Below, one piece after another: positions 35,417 to 45,357 of a stretch of 64,000 nt of DNA (position 1 is its first letter; the number at the start of each line of letters is the position of its first letter). Origin of the DNA: JACCTU01 sp963798985 (GTDB taxonomy: Bacteria > Actinomycetota > Thermoleophilia > Gaiellales > Gaiellaceae); NCBI GenBank assembly GCA_963798985.1, contig CAWCVL010000009.1, positions 372,001 to 436,000 on the forward strand. The letters are read 5' to 3'. A program made the translations under genes and the position numbers. The notes beneath the pieces were generated by a model. That model saw nothing but the letters and a program-made list of their open reading frames with translations. It had not been told where the DNA came from and searched no databases.

Positions 35417-36142
35417 GTGGGGGCCCTGACCGACCAGCTACGGCACGATCCGCCCGGTCTGCACGCGGGCGGGTCGGAGTACTGGGGGCTCGCCTGGGAG
35501 GCGCTCGAGTGGCTCGAGCGCGAGGTGCGGCCCGGGATGGCGACGCTCGAGACCGGGTCGGGCGCCTCGACGCTCGTCTTCGCGGCGGGGGGCGCGGACC
35601 ACGAGGCGGTCACGCCCGCCGCGGACGAGGAGGAGCGCTTTCGCGCGCAGGCGGCCGCCCGCGGGATCGACGCGTCGCGGGTCGCGTTCCACATCGGCCT
35701 CTCGCACGACGTCCTGCCGACGCTCGGCGAGCGCCCGCTCGACCTGGTGCTCGTCGACGGCGCGCACGGCTTCCCCTACCCGACGCTCGACTGGTGGCAC
35801 GTCGCGCCGCGGGTGAAGGTCGGCGGACGAGTGCTGCTCGACGACGCGTACATGCCGCCCGTTCGCGCGATCGTCGACGCACTCCGCGCGGACCCGTCGT
35901 GGGAGGTCGACGCGCCCGCGAGCTTCCGGACTGCCGTGGTGCGCAAGGTCGCCGATGCGCCGCCGTCGTTCGACTGGGAAGGCGGCGGCGCACATGAGCT
36001 TCGCGTACCTCCCGCCGCGCGCGCGCGTCGTCGCGTCCGCGCGGCAGCGCGTGTTCTCGACCGCCTCGGACTGCGCGCCGTCGAGCTGGCGCGCGGCCGG
36101 CTCGCACGCGGCCTGCGCTTCCGCCAGCGAGCGAGGCGCTAG
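35417..36142 (+). CDS. Class I SAM-dependent methyltransferase (two compensating indels near 35985 and 36062)
   Basis: About 241 residues of the Methyltransf_24 type. GSEYWGLAWEALEWLE is followed by TLETGSGASTLVFAAGG (motif I), HEAVTPAADEEERFR, a helix and PLDLVLVDGAHGFPYPTLDWWHVAPRVKVGGRVLLDD. LVDGAHGFPYPTLDW is characteristic of this group. Near the C-terminus the frame slips by one base for about 25 codons; in the other frame it reads AHMSFAYLPPRARVV, which is more natural. GTG 35417. The stop shares CTAG (36139-36142) with the convergent flippase. It probably methylates a sugar of the glycan. Confidence 0.8.
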   Translation: MGALTDQLRHDPPGLHAGGSEYWGLAWEALEWLEREVRPGMATLETGSGASTLVFAAGGADHEAVTPAADEEERFRAQAAARGIDASRVAFHIGLSHDVLPTLGERPLDLVLVDGAHGFPYPTLDWWHVAPRVKVGGRVLLDDAYMPPVRAIVDALRADPSWEVDAPASFRTAVVRKVADAPPSFDWEGGGAHELRVPPAARARRRVRAAARVLDRLGLRAVELARGRLARGLRFRQRARR

Positions 36143-37636
36143 TGCAGCTCGCGCATGTAGCCCCACGCCTCGCGTAGCCCGCGGGGCCGGACGAGCCGCG
36201 AGCAGCACGACGTAGAGCGCGAGCCCGCCCGCGGCGGCGAGCGCGTCGCTCGAGATGAGCCCGAAGGCGCCGAACGACAGCAGCGCGAGCCCGCCGACCG
36301 AAACGGCGACCCGGACGAGCGAGGCAACAGCCGCGAGCAAGGCGCGACGTGACAGCGCCAGGAGCAGGGCGCCGAGCACGGCGAGCGTCGACAGCCCGAG
36401 CGCGAGGGCGAGCCCCTCGAGCCCCCAGAGCTCGCGCAGCGCGAGCGAGAGCACCACGTCGAGGACGAGCGCCGCGATCGCGACCGGCACGAGCACGCGG
36501 CTCCGCTCGAGCACGTAGAGCAGCGGGAACGCGAGCGAGAAGCCGACCGCGGCAATCGTCCACGGCGCGAGCACGACGACGAGCCGCGCGAGCTCCTCTC
36601 CGACCTCGCCCGGAGAACGCGTCGCCGAGGACCGCAGCCGCGATCCGGTCGCCGACGAGCGCGAAGACGCCGGCCGCGGCGGCGATCGGCGGTAGGCAGA
36701 GCCAGGAGCCGTGCACGACGTGCTCGACGGCGGCCTCCGCCTCGACCCCGCGCCGCGTCAGCTCCGCGGTCGAGATGATCGAGAGCGACGTCGCGGTCGC
36801 GGCGACGAGCACCGCGGCGAAGAAGTACGCGTACGAGAGCGACGTGACGGCGCCGACGCCGAGCCCGGACGGCTCCGCGCAGCGCGATCAGGTAGAGGCA
36901 CTGGAGCGCGAGCGGGACCGCTGCGGCCTCGGCGAGCAGCACGAGCCGTTCGAGCGACGCCGCCGAACCGCAGCCGCCCGAGCGTCCCGCCGAGCGCGGC
37001 GAGCGGCACCGCCGAGCGAGATCGCGGCGTTCACGGCGAGCCCCCACGCGAGCGCGACGAGACCGTGCTCGTCCGCGAGCACGACGAACACGACGAGGCC
37101 GGCGACGCCGCCGAGCCGAGAAGCCGACCGCGGCGGCACCGAACCGGTTCGCGAGCCGCGAGCGTCGCCGCCGCGAGCGCGGCGAGCACCTGGACGAACG
37201 CGGCCGCGACGAGCCACGGGAGCGCAGACGCCGCGAGGTCGGCCGCCTCCTGCGGCAGCTTGCCCGGTCAGCAGCTCCGCGAGCGGCTCGCGCGAACAGC
37301 CACGCGACGAGCGTCGAGGGCAGGCCGACGACGAGGATCGCCGCCGCGTACGAGCCGGCGACGGCGCCTTCGGTCCGGGTCAGCTCCGGCACCGCGGTCA
37401 GCCGCAGCGCCTGCGCGGCGAGCGACGAGCGTGACGTAGACGCCGTACGCGGCGAGCAGCCCGTCGGTGCGCCGCGTCGCGCCCGAACTTCTGCGCGAGG
37501 ATCGCCGCCGCGACCGCGCGCGGACGCCGCTGAGGACGAGGCTCGAGAGCCCTGTAAGGATTCCGCTAGCCAGGGCGCTGCGCCGTTCGGGGGCGGTAGT
37601 CTCTCCGCTGCGGCTGGTCCGCATCCTTCCGATCAT
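36139..37636 (-). CDS. Wzx-like polysaccharide flippase (many frameshifts)
   Basis: About 495 residues with twelve or more membrane helices spread over three frames. Pieces in order are LASGILTGLSSLVLSGVRA, DGLLAAYGVYVTLVA, VPELTRTEGAVAGSYAAAILVVGLPSTLVAWLFARAA (core AGSYAAAILVVGLPSTLVAW), GDRIAAAVLGDAFSG, MLAPWTIAAVGFSLAFPLLYVLERSRV and ALALGLSTLAVLGALLLAL, ending with LREAWGYMRELH. The MATE/MOP-type arrangement fits lipid-linked glycan flipping. Breaks near 36190, 36605, 36870, 36965, 37005, 37120, 37160, 37260, 37290, 37420 and 37480. ATG 37636 overlaps the divergent ATG 37635 in CATG; an ATG at 37624 is an alternative. Confidence 0.65.
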
Positions 37637-38789
37637 GGCGAACAGAAACGACTCGGTCTGGACAGAGGAGTCGCTCGCGCAGCTGCGCGAGGACTTCGGC
37701 CCCTACTACGAGGACCGAACGGTCCTCGTCACGGGCGCGGACGGCTTCATGGGCTCGCACCTGACCGAGGGGCTCTGCCACCTCGGCGCCCACGTCCACG
37801 CCTTCGTCCGAGCGACCTCGAGCGGCGCGCTGAACAACATCGGCCACATCCGCGACCGGCTGAAGGTGCACTGGGCCGACCTGACCGACAAGCACTCGAT
37901 CGACCTGCTCGTCCGCGCAGCTGAAGACCGCGCCGGACAAGCCCGTACATCTTCCACCTCGGCGCGCAGGCGCACGTCGGCGAGTCGTGGCACCGCCCGT
38001 ACGAGACCGTGATGGCGAACACGATCGGGACGCTCAACCTCCTGCAGTCGGTCGTCGACCACGAGCTCGAGCTCGAGAAGTTCGACACCGCCGGCACGTC
38101 GGAGGAGTACGGCAACGTGCGCGAGTCGGTCTCGCACCACCACGACTTCGACGACGCGGGCTCGCTGATCCTCCACGAGCGCTCGCCGATCAACCCGAAG
38201 TCGATCTACGCGACCGCGAAGGTCGCCGCCGACTTCCTGACGATGAACTACCACGACGCCTACGGCGTTCCCGGCGTCGTGACGCGCATGTTCAACAACT
38301 ACGGCCCGCGCCAGAACCCGCGCTACGTGACCGGGCACGATCATCACGCAGGCGCTCGAGCGCGAGCACATCGAGCTCGGCGCGCTCGACCCGCTGCGCG
38401 ACTTCTGCTTCTGCACCGACGGCGTGCGCGGCCACCTGATGGTCGCCGCGAAGGGAACGCCCGGCGACGTCTACGTCTACGGGCAGGGCGAGAACATCTC
38501 GATGGCGGACTGGGCCGACGATGATCCTCCGCATCGGCGAGGAGGACGGTCACTGGAGCCCGCCGCGAGATCGTCACGAACCAGGAGCGCTTCCGCCCCG
38601 GCGCGACGGACGTGATGGCGCTTCGCGTCGGCTACGAGAAGCTCAACCTCGAGACCGGCTGGGAGCCGCAGGTCTCGTGGGAGGACGGTGTCCGCAAGAC
38701 GATCCAGTGGTACGCGGAGAACCGCGAGCGCTGGCTCGGGCGCGTCGACTGGCTCCCGTACACCGCGCCCACCGTCAAGACGGGGTAAC
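37635..38789 (+). CDS. Extended SDR NAD-dependent epimerase/dehydratase (five indels)
   Basis: About 383 residues. NAD-binding TVLVTGADGFMGSHLTEGL near residue 30, ADLTDKHSIDLLVR, YIFHLGAQAHVGESWHRPYE, FDTAGTSEEYGNVRES (catalytic Thr/Ser-Glu-Glu), PKSIYATAKVAADFLTMNYH with the YxxxK pair, VVTRMFNNYGPRQNPRY, and C-terminal RPGATDVMALRVGYEKLNLETGWEP. It resembles dTDP-glucose 4,6-dehydratase and related nucleotide-sugar enzymes; the exact substrate cannot be fixed. Breaks near 37917, 37952, 38338, 38513 and 38563 are all repaired by removing one C after a G. It lies immediately before fcl and may work in the same sugar pathway. Confidence 0.85.
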
Positions 38790-38791
38790 GA

Positions 38792-39726
38792 GTGAGGACG
38801 CTGGTCACCGGGGGCGGCGGCTTCCTCGGGGCGCACGTCGTCGCGCGACTGCAGGCGGAGGGGATCGACCCGATCGTCGCCCGGCGGCGCCAGTACGACC
38901 TGACGCGCTGGGACGACACCGAACGCCTCTTCGCCGACGCGAAGCCCGAGCTGGTCGTGCACCTGGCCGCCGAGGTCGGCGGCATCGGCGCGAACCGCGA
39001 CAACCCCGGGCGCTACTGGTACTCGAACCTGATGATGGGCGCGCACGTGATCGAGCAGTCGCGGCTGCACGGCGTCGACAAGCTCGCTCGTGCTCGGGAC
39101 GGTCTGCGCGTATCCGAAGTTCGCGCCGGTGCCGTTCAACGAGGACGACCTCTGGAACGGCTACCCGGAGGAGACGAACGCGCCGTACGGCGTCGCGAAG
39201 AAGTCGCTGCTCGTCGGGGCGCAGGGCTACCGCGAGCAGTACGGGCTGAACGCGATCTTCCTGCTGCCCGGTGAACCTCTACGGCCCGCGCGACAACTTC
39301 CACCCGACGAACGCGCACGTGATCCCCGACCTGATCCGCAAGATGAGCGACGCGCAGGCACACGGCGAGCGCGAGGTGGTGCTCTGGGGCGACGGCTCGC
39401 CGACGCGCGAGTTCCTGTACGTCGACGATGCTGCCGAAGGGATCGTCCTCGCCGCGCTTCGCTACGACAGGCCTGAGCCCGTCAACCTCGGCACGGGCGA
39501 GGAGATCACGATCAAGGACCTCGCCGAGCTGATCGGCGAGGCCACGGGCTTCGAGGGCGAGATCGTCTGGGACACGACGAAGCCCAACGGCCAGCCGCGA
39601 CGCAAGCTCGACACCACGCGCGCCAAGGAGCTGTTCGGGTTCGAGGCGCAGACACCGTTCCGCGAAGGGATCGCGCGCACGGTGGCGTGGTACCGCGAGC
39701 ACGCCGCCGCTTATGCGGGTCGCTGA
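38792..39726 (+). CDS. fcl: GDP-L-fucose synthase (frameshifts near 39088 and 39271)
   Basis: Fcl epimerises and reduces GDP-4-keto-6-deoxymannose to GDP-L-fucose using NADPH. About 310 residues: TLVTGGGGFLGAHVVARL, YDLTRWDDTERLF, VVHLAAEVGGIGANRDNPGRYWYSNLMMG, of which AAEVGGIGANRDNP is diagnostic, then VLGTVCAYPKFAPVPFNEDDLWNGYPEETNAPYGVAKK, whose NAPYGVAKK holds the YxxxK pair, NLYGPRDNF and REFLYVDDAAEGI. Removing one C after a G at each break restores a single frame. GTG 38792 follows the SDR stop by 2 bp. Together with gmd it forms the GDP-fucose route. Confidence 0.9.
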
Positions 39727-41395
39727 GCGGCTCTCACTCGCGCGCAACGAGCCCTGGATCGTCCTCGCGCCGCTCGTCGTCGCGCAGTGGGTCGTCCTCG
39801 CCGCGTTCGCGCTGACGGTCCAGCGAAACGGCTGGCTCTTCTACCAGGGCGGCGACCAGACGTGGTTCTACACCTCGGCGTGGGAGCTCGCCCACGGCCG
39901 CATCCCCGAGACGCTCGTCGGCTACCTCTGGCCGTTCGCGCTCGCGCCGCTCGCGTTCGCCGCCGGCCCTGACTTCCTCGACGGCTTGCCGGTGATCATC
40001 CTCGTGCAGGTGCTGCTGCTGGCGCCGCTCGCCCTTCTCTGTTCCTACTGGGTCGCGGCCCGCATCGGCGGACGGCTCCTCGGCTACTTCGCGGCCGCGG
40101 CGTGGATCGTGGCGCCGTTCGCGGTGCAGCCGCTCTTCGTCGGGCGCTACCACGAGCGGTGGAACGAGCAGACGCTGCCTCAGGCGCTCGGCTTCACGGC
40201 GCTCGGCGACTTCCCGTCGATGGTGCTGCTGCTGGTCGCCGCGGTCTTCGTCATGCGCGTGCTCGACGGCGGTGCGCGGGGCGACGTCATCGCCGCAGGG
40301 CTCGTCGTGGGGCTCGCGATCGCGCTCAAGCCCGCGAACGGCCTCTTCGTGTTCGCGCCGCTCGCCGCCTTCGCGCTCGCGCGTCGCTGGCGTGCAGGTC
40401 TCGAGTTCGCCCTCGCGCTCGTGCCCGGCGCTGCGTGACGCTCCTCGTCTGGAAGTACCGGGGGACCGGGATCTCGGTGCTGGCGCTGGATCCCGCCGTG
40501 CTCGCTGCCGCGGCGGAGCCACCGCCGCACCCGTCGGAGATCACCTGGTGGGAGCAGGCTCGAGACTTCGTCCCGCTCGACATCCACCAGCTGAACCACC
40601 AGTTCCTCGGCTTCCGCGAGTACTTCTGGAGCGCGAGGCTGCTCGAGTTCATCCCGGTCGCCGGCGCGATCGCGGTCGCGCGGCGCTCGATCCCGAAGGC
40701 CGCCTTCTTCGCCGTCTGGCTCGCCGCGTTCTTCGTCGTCAAGGGATCGTCGCCCGCGGTGAGCGTGGAGACGGCGACCATCTGGCGGCTGCTGATGCCG
40801 GCCTGGCCGGCGTACTTCTTCCTCGCCGTGTCGCTGCCGCTGCTCGTGCCGGTCTGGGGCGCGCGTCTGCCGGAGCGGTTTCCCGCGCCGCTTCGGGTCG
40901 TGCGGTGGCCGCGCCGCGCGCTCATCCCAGTCGCGGTCCTGCTCGCCATCCCCCTCGTCGGCTCGGCGCTGCTCCCGCCGTCGAAGGGCAGACGCCGCGA
41001 AGCTGCCGCTCCAGTCGCTGTTCCTGCCCGTCGACCAGGACGTCGGCCTCGCGGTCGCGCCGCTCGAGGGCGGGCTCGACCTGAGCTGGCAGGCGCCGAA
41101 GCCCCGCTCGGCGGAGTCCTTCTTCATCGTCTACCGCTCCCCGCTCGAGTACACGCTGTCCGAGGGCGACCCCCGCGTGATCCGGCAGGGAAAGCTCTGC
41201 GAGCCGACCGGTCACGCGCCGCGGTGCACGATCGAGATGACCGAGGTCGGGCGCACGCGCGGGTCGCGCTTCGTCGACCGGGTCGGAACCGGACAGTGGA
41301 CGTACAGGATCGGGACCGCAGCGAACTGGCTGGACGACGAGAGCCGCGGCGACCCTTTCGTGATCTCGCGCCCCCTCAACATCAGTGTCGAGTAG
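39713..41395 (+). CDS. GT-C-like membrane protein (frameshifts near 40432 and 40987)
   Basis: About 560 residues. ATG 39713 overlaps the fcl stop by 14 bp. After helix 1 (IVLAPLVVAQWVVLAAFAL) comes GGDQTWFYTSAWELAHGRIPE, the acidic loop expected of a GT-C enzyme, then about ten helices including AGLVVGLAIALKPANGLFVFAPLAAFAL, of which LAIALKPANGLFVFAPLAAF is most telling. The last 130 residues are outside the membrane and read KLPLQSLFLPVDQDVGLAV, FFIVYRSPLEYTLSEGDPRV and TGQWTYRIGTAANW, a fibronectin-like beta domain. Adding one C near 40430 and removing one near 40987 joins the frames. Likely an outer-face glycosyltransferase. Confidence 0.72.
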
Positions 41396-41733
41396 GCAGG
41401 CATTCGCCGCCGCGGCCGTCGCCGTGCTCGCGGCGGCGGCCGTTCCGTGGTCCGACGGCCCGCTGAGGCGCCTGGCGGGCGGCGAGGGCGAAGGGCCCGA
41501 TCCCACGTTCGACGTCGCAGCTCGACGCCGACGCCCTGCGCGCGGCCGCGCCGCTCGTCGGCAGCAGCGCGTACCTGACTGACTGGCCCGGCGGCGTCGC
41601 CGCTCAGCAGGGCAACCTCAAGGCAGCCGGCCAGCTGTACTTCGCCCGCGGACTTCCGGTGCTCGAACGCGCGCGCGCCGAGTGGATCGTCGTCGCGCGC
41701 GACGGGCGCGTCGTCGTCGCGCGCACGCGATGA
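41385..41733 (+). CDS. Small membrane-anchored protein (frameshift near 41519)
   Basis: About 115 residues. GTG 41385 lies inside the end of the previous gene. The N-terminus is a single signal-anchor (AFAAAAVAVLAAAAVPW). After removal of one C near 41519 the rest reads DVELDADALRAAAPLVG, LTDWPGGVAAQQGNLKAAGQLY and ERARAEWIVVARDGRVVVART, a small extracytoplasmic domain. The stop overlaps the next ATG in ATGA. I do not recognise a family. Sitting between two GT-C-like proteins suggests an accessory subunit. Confidence 0.6.
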
Positions 41734-43053
41734 GCCTCGTCGCCGGCGTCCTCGCGGTCAACGCGGCGTTCCTCGCCGTCGGCTACGCGCTCCTCGGCCC
41801 GGCGCGGTGGCGCGCCTCCTGGGCGGGTGTCGCGCTGCTCGTCGGCGCCGGCAGCGTGGGCACGCTGGTCTTCTTCGCGACGATCGTCGGGCTCCGGGCG
41901 AACCTCGCGGTCGCGGCGGCGATTGCGGCTGCTCGTTGCCGCCGGCGGACTGGTCTTCTGGCGACGTGCGCCGAGCGCACGCGGAGAGGCGTCTCCTGCC
42001 CGCGCTCTGGGCCCGCTGACGGGAGCCGCGTTCGGCGTCGTCGCGGCGGTGTGCGCCGTCGGCGTCGTCGGCGGCTTCCGCTCGAGCCCCTGGCTCGACG
42101 ACGTGTGGGGGATCTGGCTGCCGAAGGGGCTCGCGCTCTGGCACCACGGGCTCGACGAGCGGCTCTTCGCGCCGAACGGCGAGTACGTGACGTTCGGCGT
42201 TCCCGACTACCCGCTCTGGTGGTCGGTGGTCACGAGCCTGGACGTGCAGGCGGTGGGCAGCCTCGACGTGCGCGTCGTGTGCGCGCAGCTCGCGCTGCTG
42301 ACGGTCGCGTTCGTCGGCGCGGTCGCGCGGCTGCTCTGGGACTGCGTCCGGCCGCCCCGTCGCTGGCGGGCTCGCTGCTCTTGCTCGTCCTCTCCCCCGA
42401 ACTGTGGCGGCACGTCCAGGGCGGCCTCGCGGACCTCCCGCTCGCGATCTACCTCGCGCTCGCGGTGCTGGCGGGCGCGCGGTGGCTGCGGACGCGCGAG
42501 CCGTTCCTGCTCGCGCTCGCCGGTCTCGCTCGCGTCGCGCTGCAGATCAAGACCGAGGCGCTGGTCGAGGTGGCTGCGCTCGTGCTCGTCGCGCGTCCTC
42601 TTCGCGCGCCGGCGTGCCGTGTGGGCGCCGCTGCGCGCCACGCTGGTGGCGCTGCCGTGGCTGCCGTGGCTCCGCTGGCGTGTCTGCACGACGTGCCGGG
42701 TCGCTCACCCGTGCTGGATTGGATCTCCCCGAGCGTGCTGTCATCGAGTGCCGACCGGCTACGCCCAGCGGTCGGCGACCTCGCCAGGCCGATGCTCGAC
42801 CCGACGCTGGCTGCTTGTCGTGCCGCTATTCGTCTCGCTTTCGCTCGTCGGACTGATCCGGACCAGACGGCTGGCCTGGTCCGCAGGGCTGCTCTGGCTC
42901 ACGCTGACCTTTGCCTTTCTCGTGTGGGCGTACTGGGTCAATCGCGACGCGATCGGCTTTCTCTTGGCGACCTCCGCCTACCGGACGATCGATCCGATCG
43001 TGTTAACCGCCGCCGTCTTCGTCCCCGTCCTTGCGGACCGGTTATTGCGGTGA
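41730..43053 (+). CDS. GT-C-like multi-spanning membrane protein (six frameshifts)
   Basis: About 440 residues, ATG 41730. Helix 1 is LVAGVLAVNAAFLAVGYALL. After repair near 41922 it continues LLVAAGGLVFWRRAP and GFRSSPWLDDVWGIWLPKGLALWHHG, where WLDDVWGIWLPKG is the acidic loop. Then VPDYPLWWSVV, LAGSLLLLVLSPELWRHVQGG, ALQIKTEALVEVAALVLV and, near the end, LLWLTLTFAFLVWAYWVNRDAIGFLL. Breaks near 41922, 42353, 42586, 42690, 42735 and 42809; the ones examined are each one C after a G. The pattern resembles other actinobacterial GT-C proteins of unknown acceptor. Confidence 0.65.
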
Positions 43054-44343
43054 GCCGACTCGCTCTTGCGGCCGGCGTCGGCACGTTCGCGCTGCTCTGC
43101 TGCGCGCTTGGTTCGACGTTTGCGGCGGACGAGGTCGTGCACTCCCCCATTCGGCCGGAAGGAGTCTGGCGTTGGGTCCTGGTCGGCTCGATCGCAGGGG
43201 CTTTTCTGCTGTTTCTGTTGGGTCTTTGGCTCGTACGACGAAGAGGCGCACCGCTCGCAGCCGTGGTGGCGATTGCCGCGGCGATCCAGATGGCCCCACT
43301 GGCGGTGCCGCTGCTCCTTTCGACGGATGTGTACGGCTACTGGGAGTCAGGCTGGATCGCCGCGGTCGCCGACAAGAGCCCGTACGACCACCCTCCAGGC
43401 GAGTTTCTCGAGAACCCGGCAAACGCGCACCGTGGTGCAGCCTGGAACGACTACCCGACCTGGTACGGCCCCGTCTTCGTGGCGGCAACCGAAGCGCAGG
43501 CCGAGCTCGTCGACACCCGGGCAGGTGTCGTCCGGTTCTACAAGCTCCTCGCCGCGCTCGCGATGCTCGCGGTCGTGGGGCTCACCGCGTACTGCGCCCG
43601 GCGAAAGGCCTACGCGAGCCGCGTTCGTCGGTTGGAACCCGCTCCTCGCGCTGCACTTCGCAGGCGGGGGCCACAACGACGTTTGGATGATCGCGCTCTT
43701 TCTCGGGTCCTTAGCCGCCTGGAGGAGCGGCCGACGACAGATCGCCGGCGTCCTCTGGGTGCTGTCGATCGCGATCAAGTGGGTGCCCCTGATGTGGGTG
43801 CCGCTCGACGTGCTCGCGAACCGGAAGACTGGCGCGCGGCCCCCGTGGCTCGGGCTCGCGCTCGGGCTCGGAGCCGTCGCGGTCATGGCTACCTGGCTCT
43901 TCGGTCTCTCATGGCTCGATTCGTTCTCTCCGATCGGCGACCAACTCGGCCTCTCGAGCTCGACGAGCATCACGTTTCACGTCGCGTCGCTCGTCGACGT
44001 ACCGGTGCTCTGGGTCGGCCGAGGCTTCCTCGTGCTCTTCGTCGCCGCCTACTGCGCGCTCCTCATCCAGGCGTGGCGTGGCCGATCGCGAAGGGCACTC
44101 GCCACGGCGCTCCTGCTCTGCTCGGTCGCGTGGCTAGGACCGTGGTACATCCTCTGGTGCGTGCCGCTGGCAGCCATCGAGGAGGACGACGCTGCCGAGG
44201 CGCTGTCGCTCGGCCTGACAGCGTTTCTCCTACGGGACGTGCTGCCGATCCCTGCTCCTCAGCGGAATCGTTCCTCCAGCAGCGCGAGTCGCTGCGCGAG
44301 GATCGTGCTCTGGTCGGAGAGCCGTGAGATCACGGTCGAGTAG
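43050..44343 (+). CDS. Polyprenol-linked mannosyltransferase-like membrane protein (frameshift near 43613)
   Basis: About 430 residues; GTG 43050 overlaps the previous stop (GTGA). Helices alternate with STDVYGYWESGWIAAVADKSPYDHPP, in which the Asp after ST and the YDHPP loop match GT87/MptA-B-type transferases that use polyprenyl-phosphate mannose. AWNDYPTWYGPVF and VGWNPLLALHFAGGGHNDVWMIALFL are further landmarks of that group (GGHNDVWM is strongly conserved). Removing one C near 43613 joins the halves. The last 28 codons run antisense to the DUF2304 gene and may be spurious. Codon use here is slightly less GC-rich than in neighbours. Confidence 0.8.
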
Positions 44344-44601
44344 TGCAGCAGCACGAGCAGGATGAAGAGGATCCCGACCGCGAAGAGGATCGCCGGCGGG
44401 TAGCCGCTGATCCCGAACCAGCCGGCGATCGTGTTCAGCCCGCCGCGCCAGATGCGACAGGACGAGCAGCACGACGCCCGTCAGCAGCCAGAGCAGCGCG
44501 TAGCGCTCGCGCAGGCGCCGCGAGCGGATCAGCTCGAAGACGACGAGCAGCAGGAGCAGCGACGCGATCGCCGCCGCGATCGAGACGCGCAAAGGGGTCA
44601 A
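44259..44601 (-). CDS. DUF2304 family small membrane protein (frameshift near 44455)
   Basis: About 113 residues with three helices: VSIAAAIASLLLLLVVFELI, YALLWLLTGVVLLVLSIW and, after removal of one C near 44455, PPAILFAVGILFILLVLLHYS. It ends with a cytoplasmic helix ISRLSDQSTILAQRLALLEERFR, of which STILAQRLALLEE is typical. DUF2304 proteins commonly sit next to a DPM1-type GT2, as here, and are thought to help it at the membrane. The start is TTG 44601, overlapping the GT2 stop as TTGA. Confidence 0.82.
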
Positions 44602-45357
44602 TCGAGCGGGACCGCCTTGCGCCGGAACAGCGCGACGAAGATCGCGAGCACGACCTTGACCATGTAGTACACCGACTGGACGGTGGTGATCGACGAGCGG
44701 CCGCTCTCGCGCGCGCGCATCGCGACGGGCACCTCCTGCAGGCGCAGTCTGTGCTTGAAGACCATGACGGTTGCCTCGGCCTCGGGGTAGTCGTGCGGGT
44801 AGTCGGCGGCGAACAGCCGGATCCCGAGCCGGTTCGCGGCCTGGAAACCCGACGTCGGATCGGTGATGCGCTGCCGCGTCAGCGCAGAGACGATCCACGC
44901 AAGCAGGCGGATCCCCGCGCGCCGCGACCGCGACGAGCGATACCCGTCCCCGCCCATGAAGCGCGAGCCGACGGCGACGTCCGCCTCGTCGGCGAGCACC
45001 GGGCGCAGGATCGCGTCGAGCTCCGCTGGGTCGTGCTGGCCGTCGCCGTCGGCGCGGACCGCGACGTCGAACCCCTGCTCCCACGCGTAGCGAAAGCCGG
45101 TCTGCACCGCGCCGCCGATGCCGAGGTTGAACGGAAGCGAGATCACCTTCGCGCCCGCAGACCTGCGCGATCTCCGCGGTGCGGTCGGTCGAGCCGTCGT
45201 CGACGACGACGACGCGAAGCCCGGGGTCGTAGGCCGCGAGCTCGCCGACGACGCTCGCGATCGAAGCCTCCTCGTTGAACGCGGGGACGATCGCGACGCG
45301 GCGCAGCGCCCGCAGCCGTTCCGTGTCCAGCGCCGGAACCTCCAGCACCTCGGTCAC
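44598..45357 (-). CDS. GT2 dolichyl-phosphate-mannose-synthase-like glycosyltransferase (frameshift near 45164)
   Basis: About 252 residues. RRVAIVPAFNEEASIASVVGEL and VVVVDDGSTDRTAEIA (first DD) form the donor site; VRADGDGQHDPAELDAIL carries the metal-binding DxD. Later VAVGSRFMGGDGYRSSRSRRAGI and ITDPTSGFQAANR (the conserved D-x-T-S-G-F) are diagnostic of polyprenyl-phosphate sugar synthases without the C-terminal membrane domain. It would make the polyprenyl-linked sugar used by the GT-C enzymes nearby. Removing one C near 45164 repairs the frame. GTG 45357 overlaps the next stop. Confidence 0.9.

Noticed and set aside
19922..44343. Programmed ribosomal frameshifting or a decayed pseudogene island
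   Set aside because: Breaks hit unrelated genes at random places, share one G-C indel signature and restore fully conserved sequence without extra stops or missense drift. Consensus error is simpler.
44259..44343. Conserved C-terminal tail of the 43050 membrane protein
   Set aside because: These codons are the exact antisense of the DUF2304 C-terminus; the extension is probably accidental or due to a missed stop.
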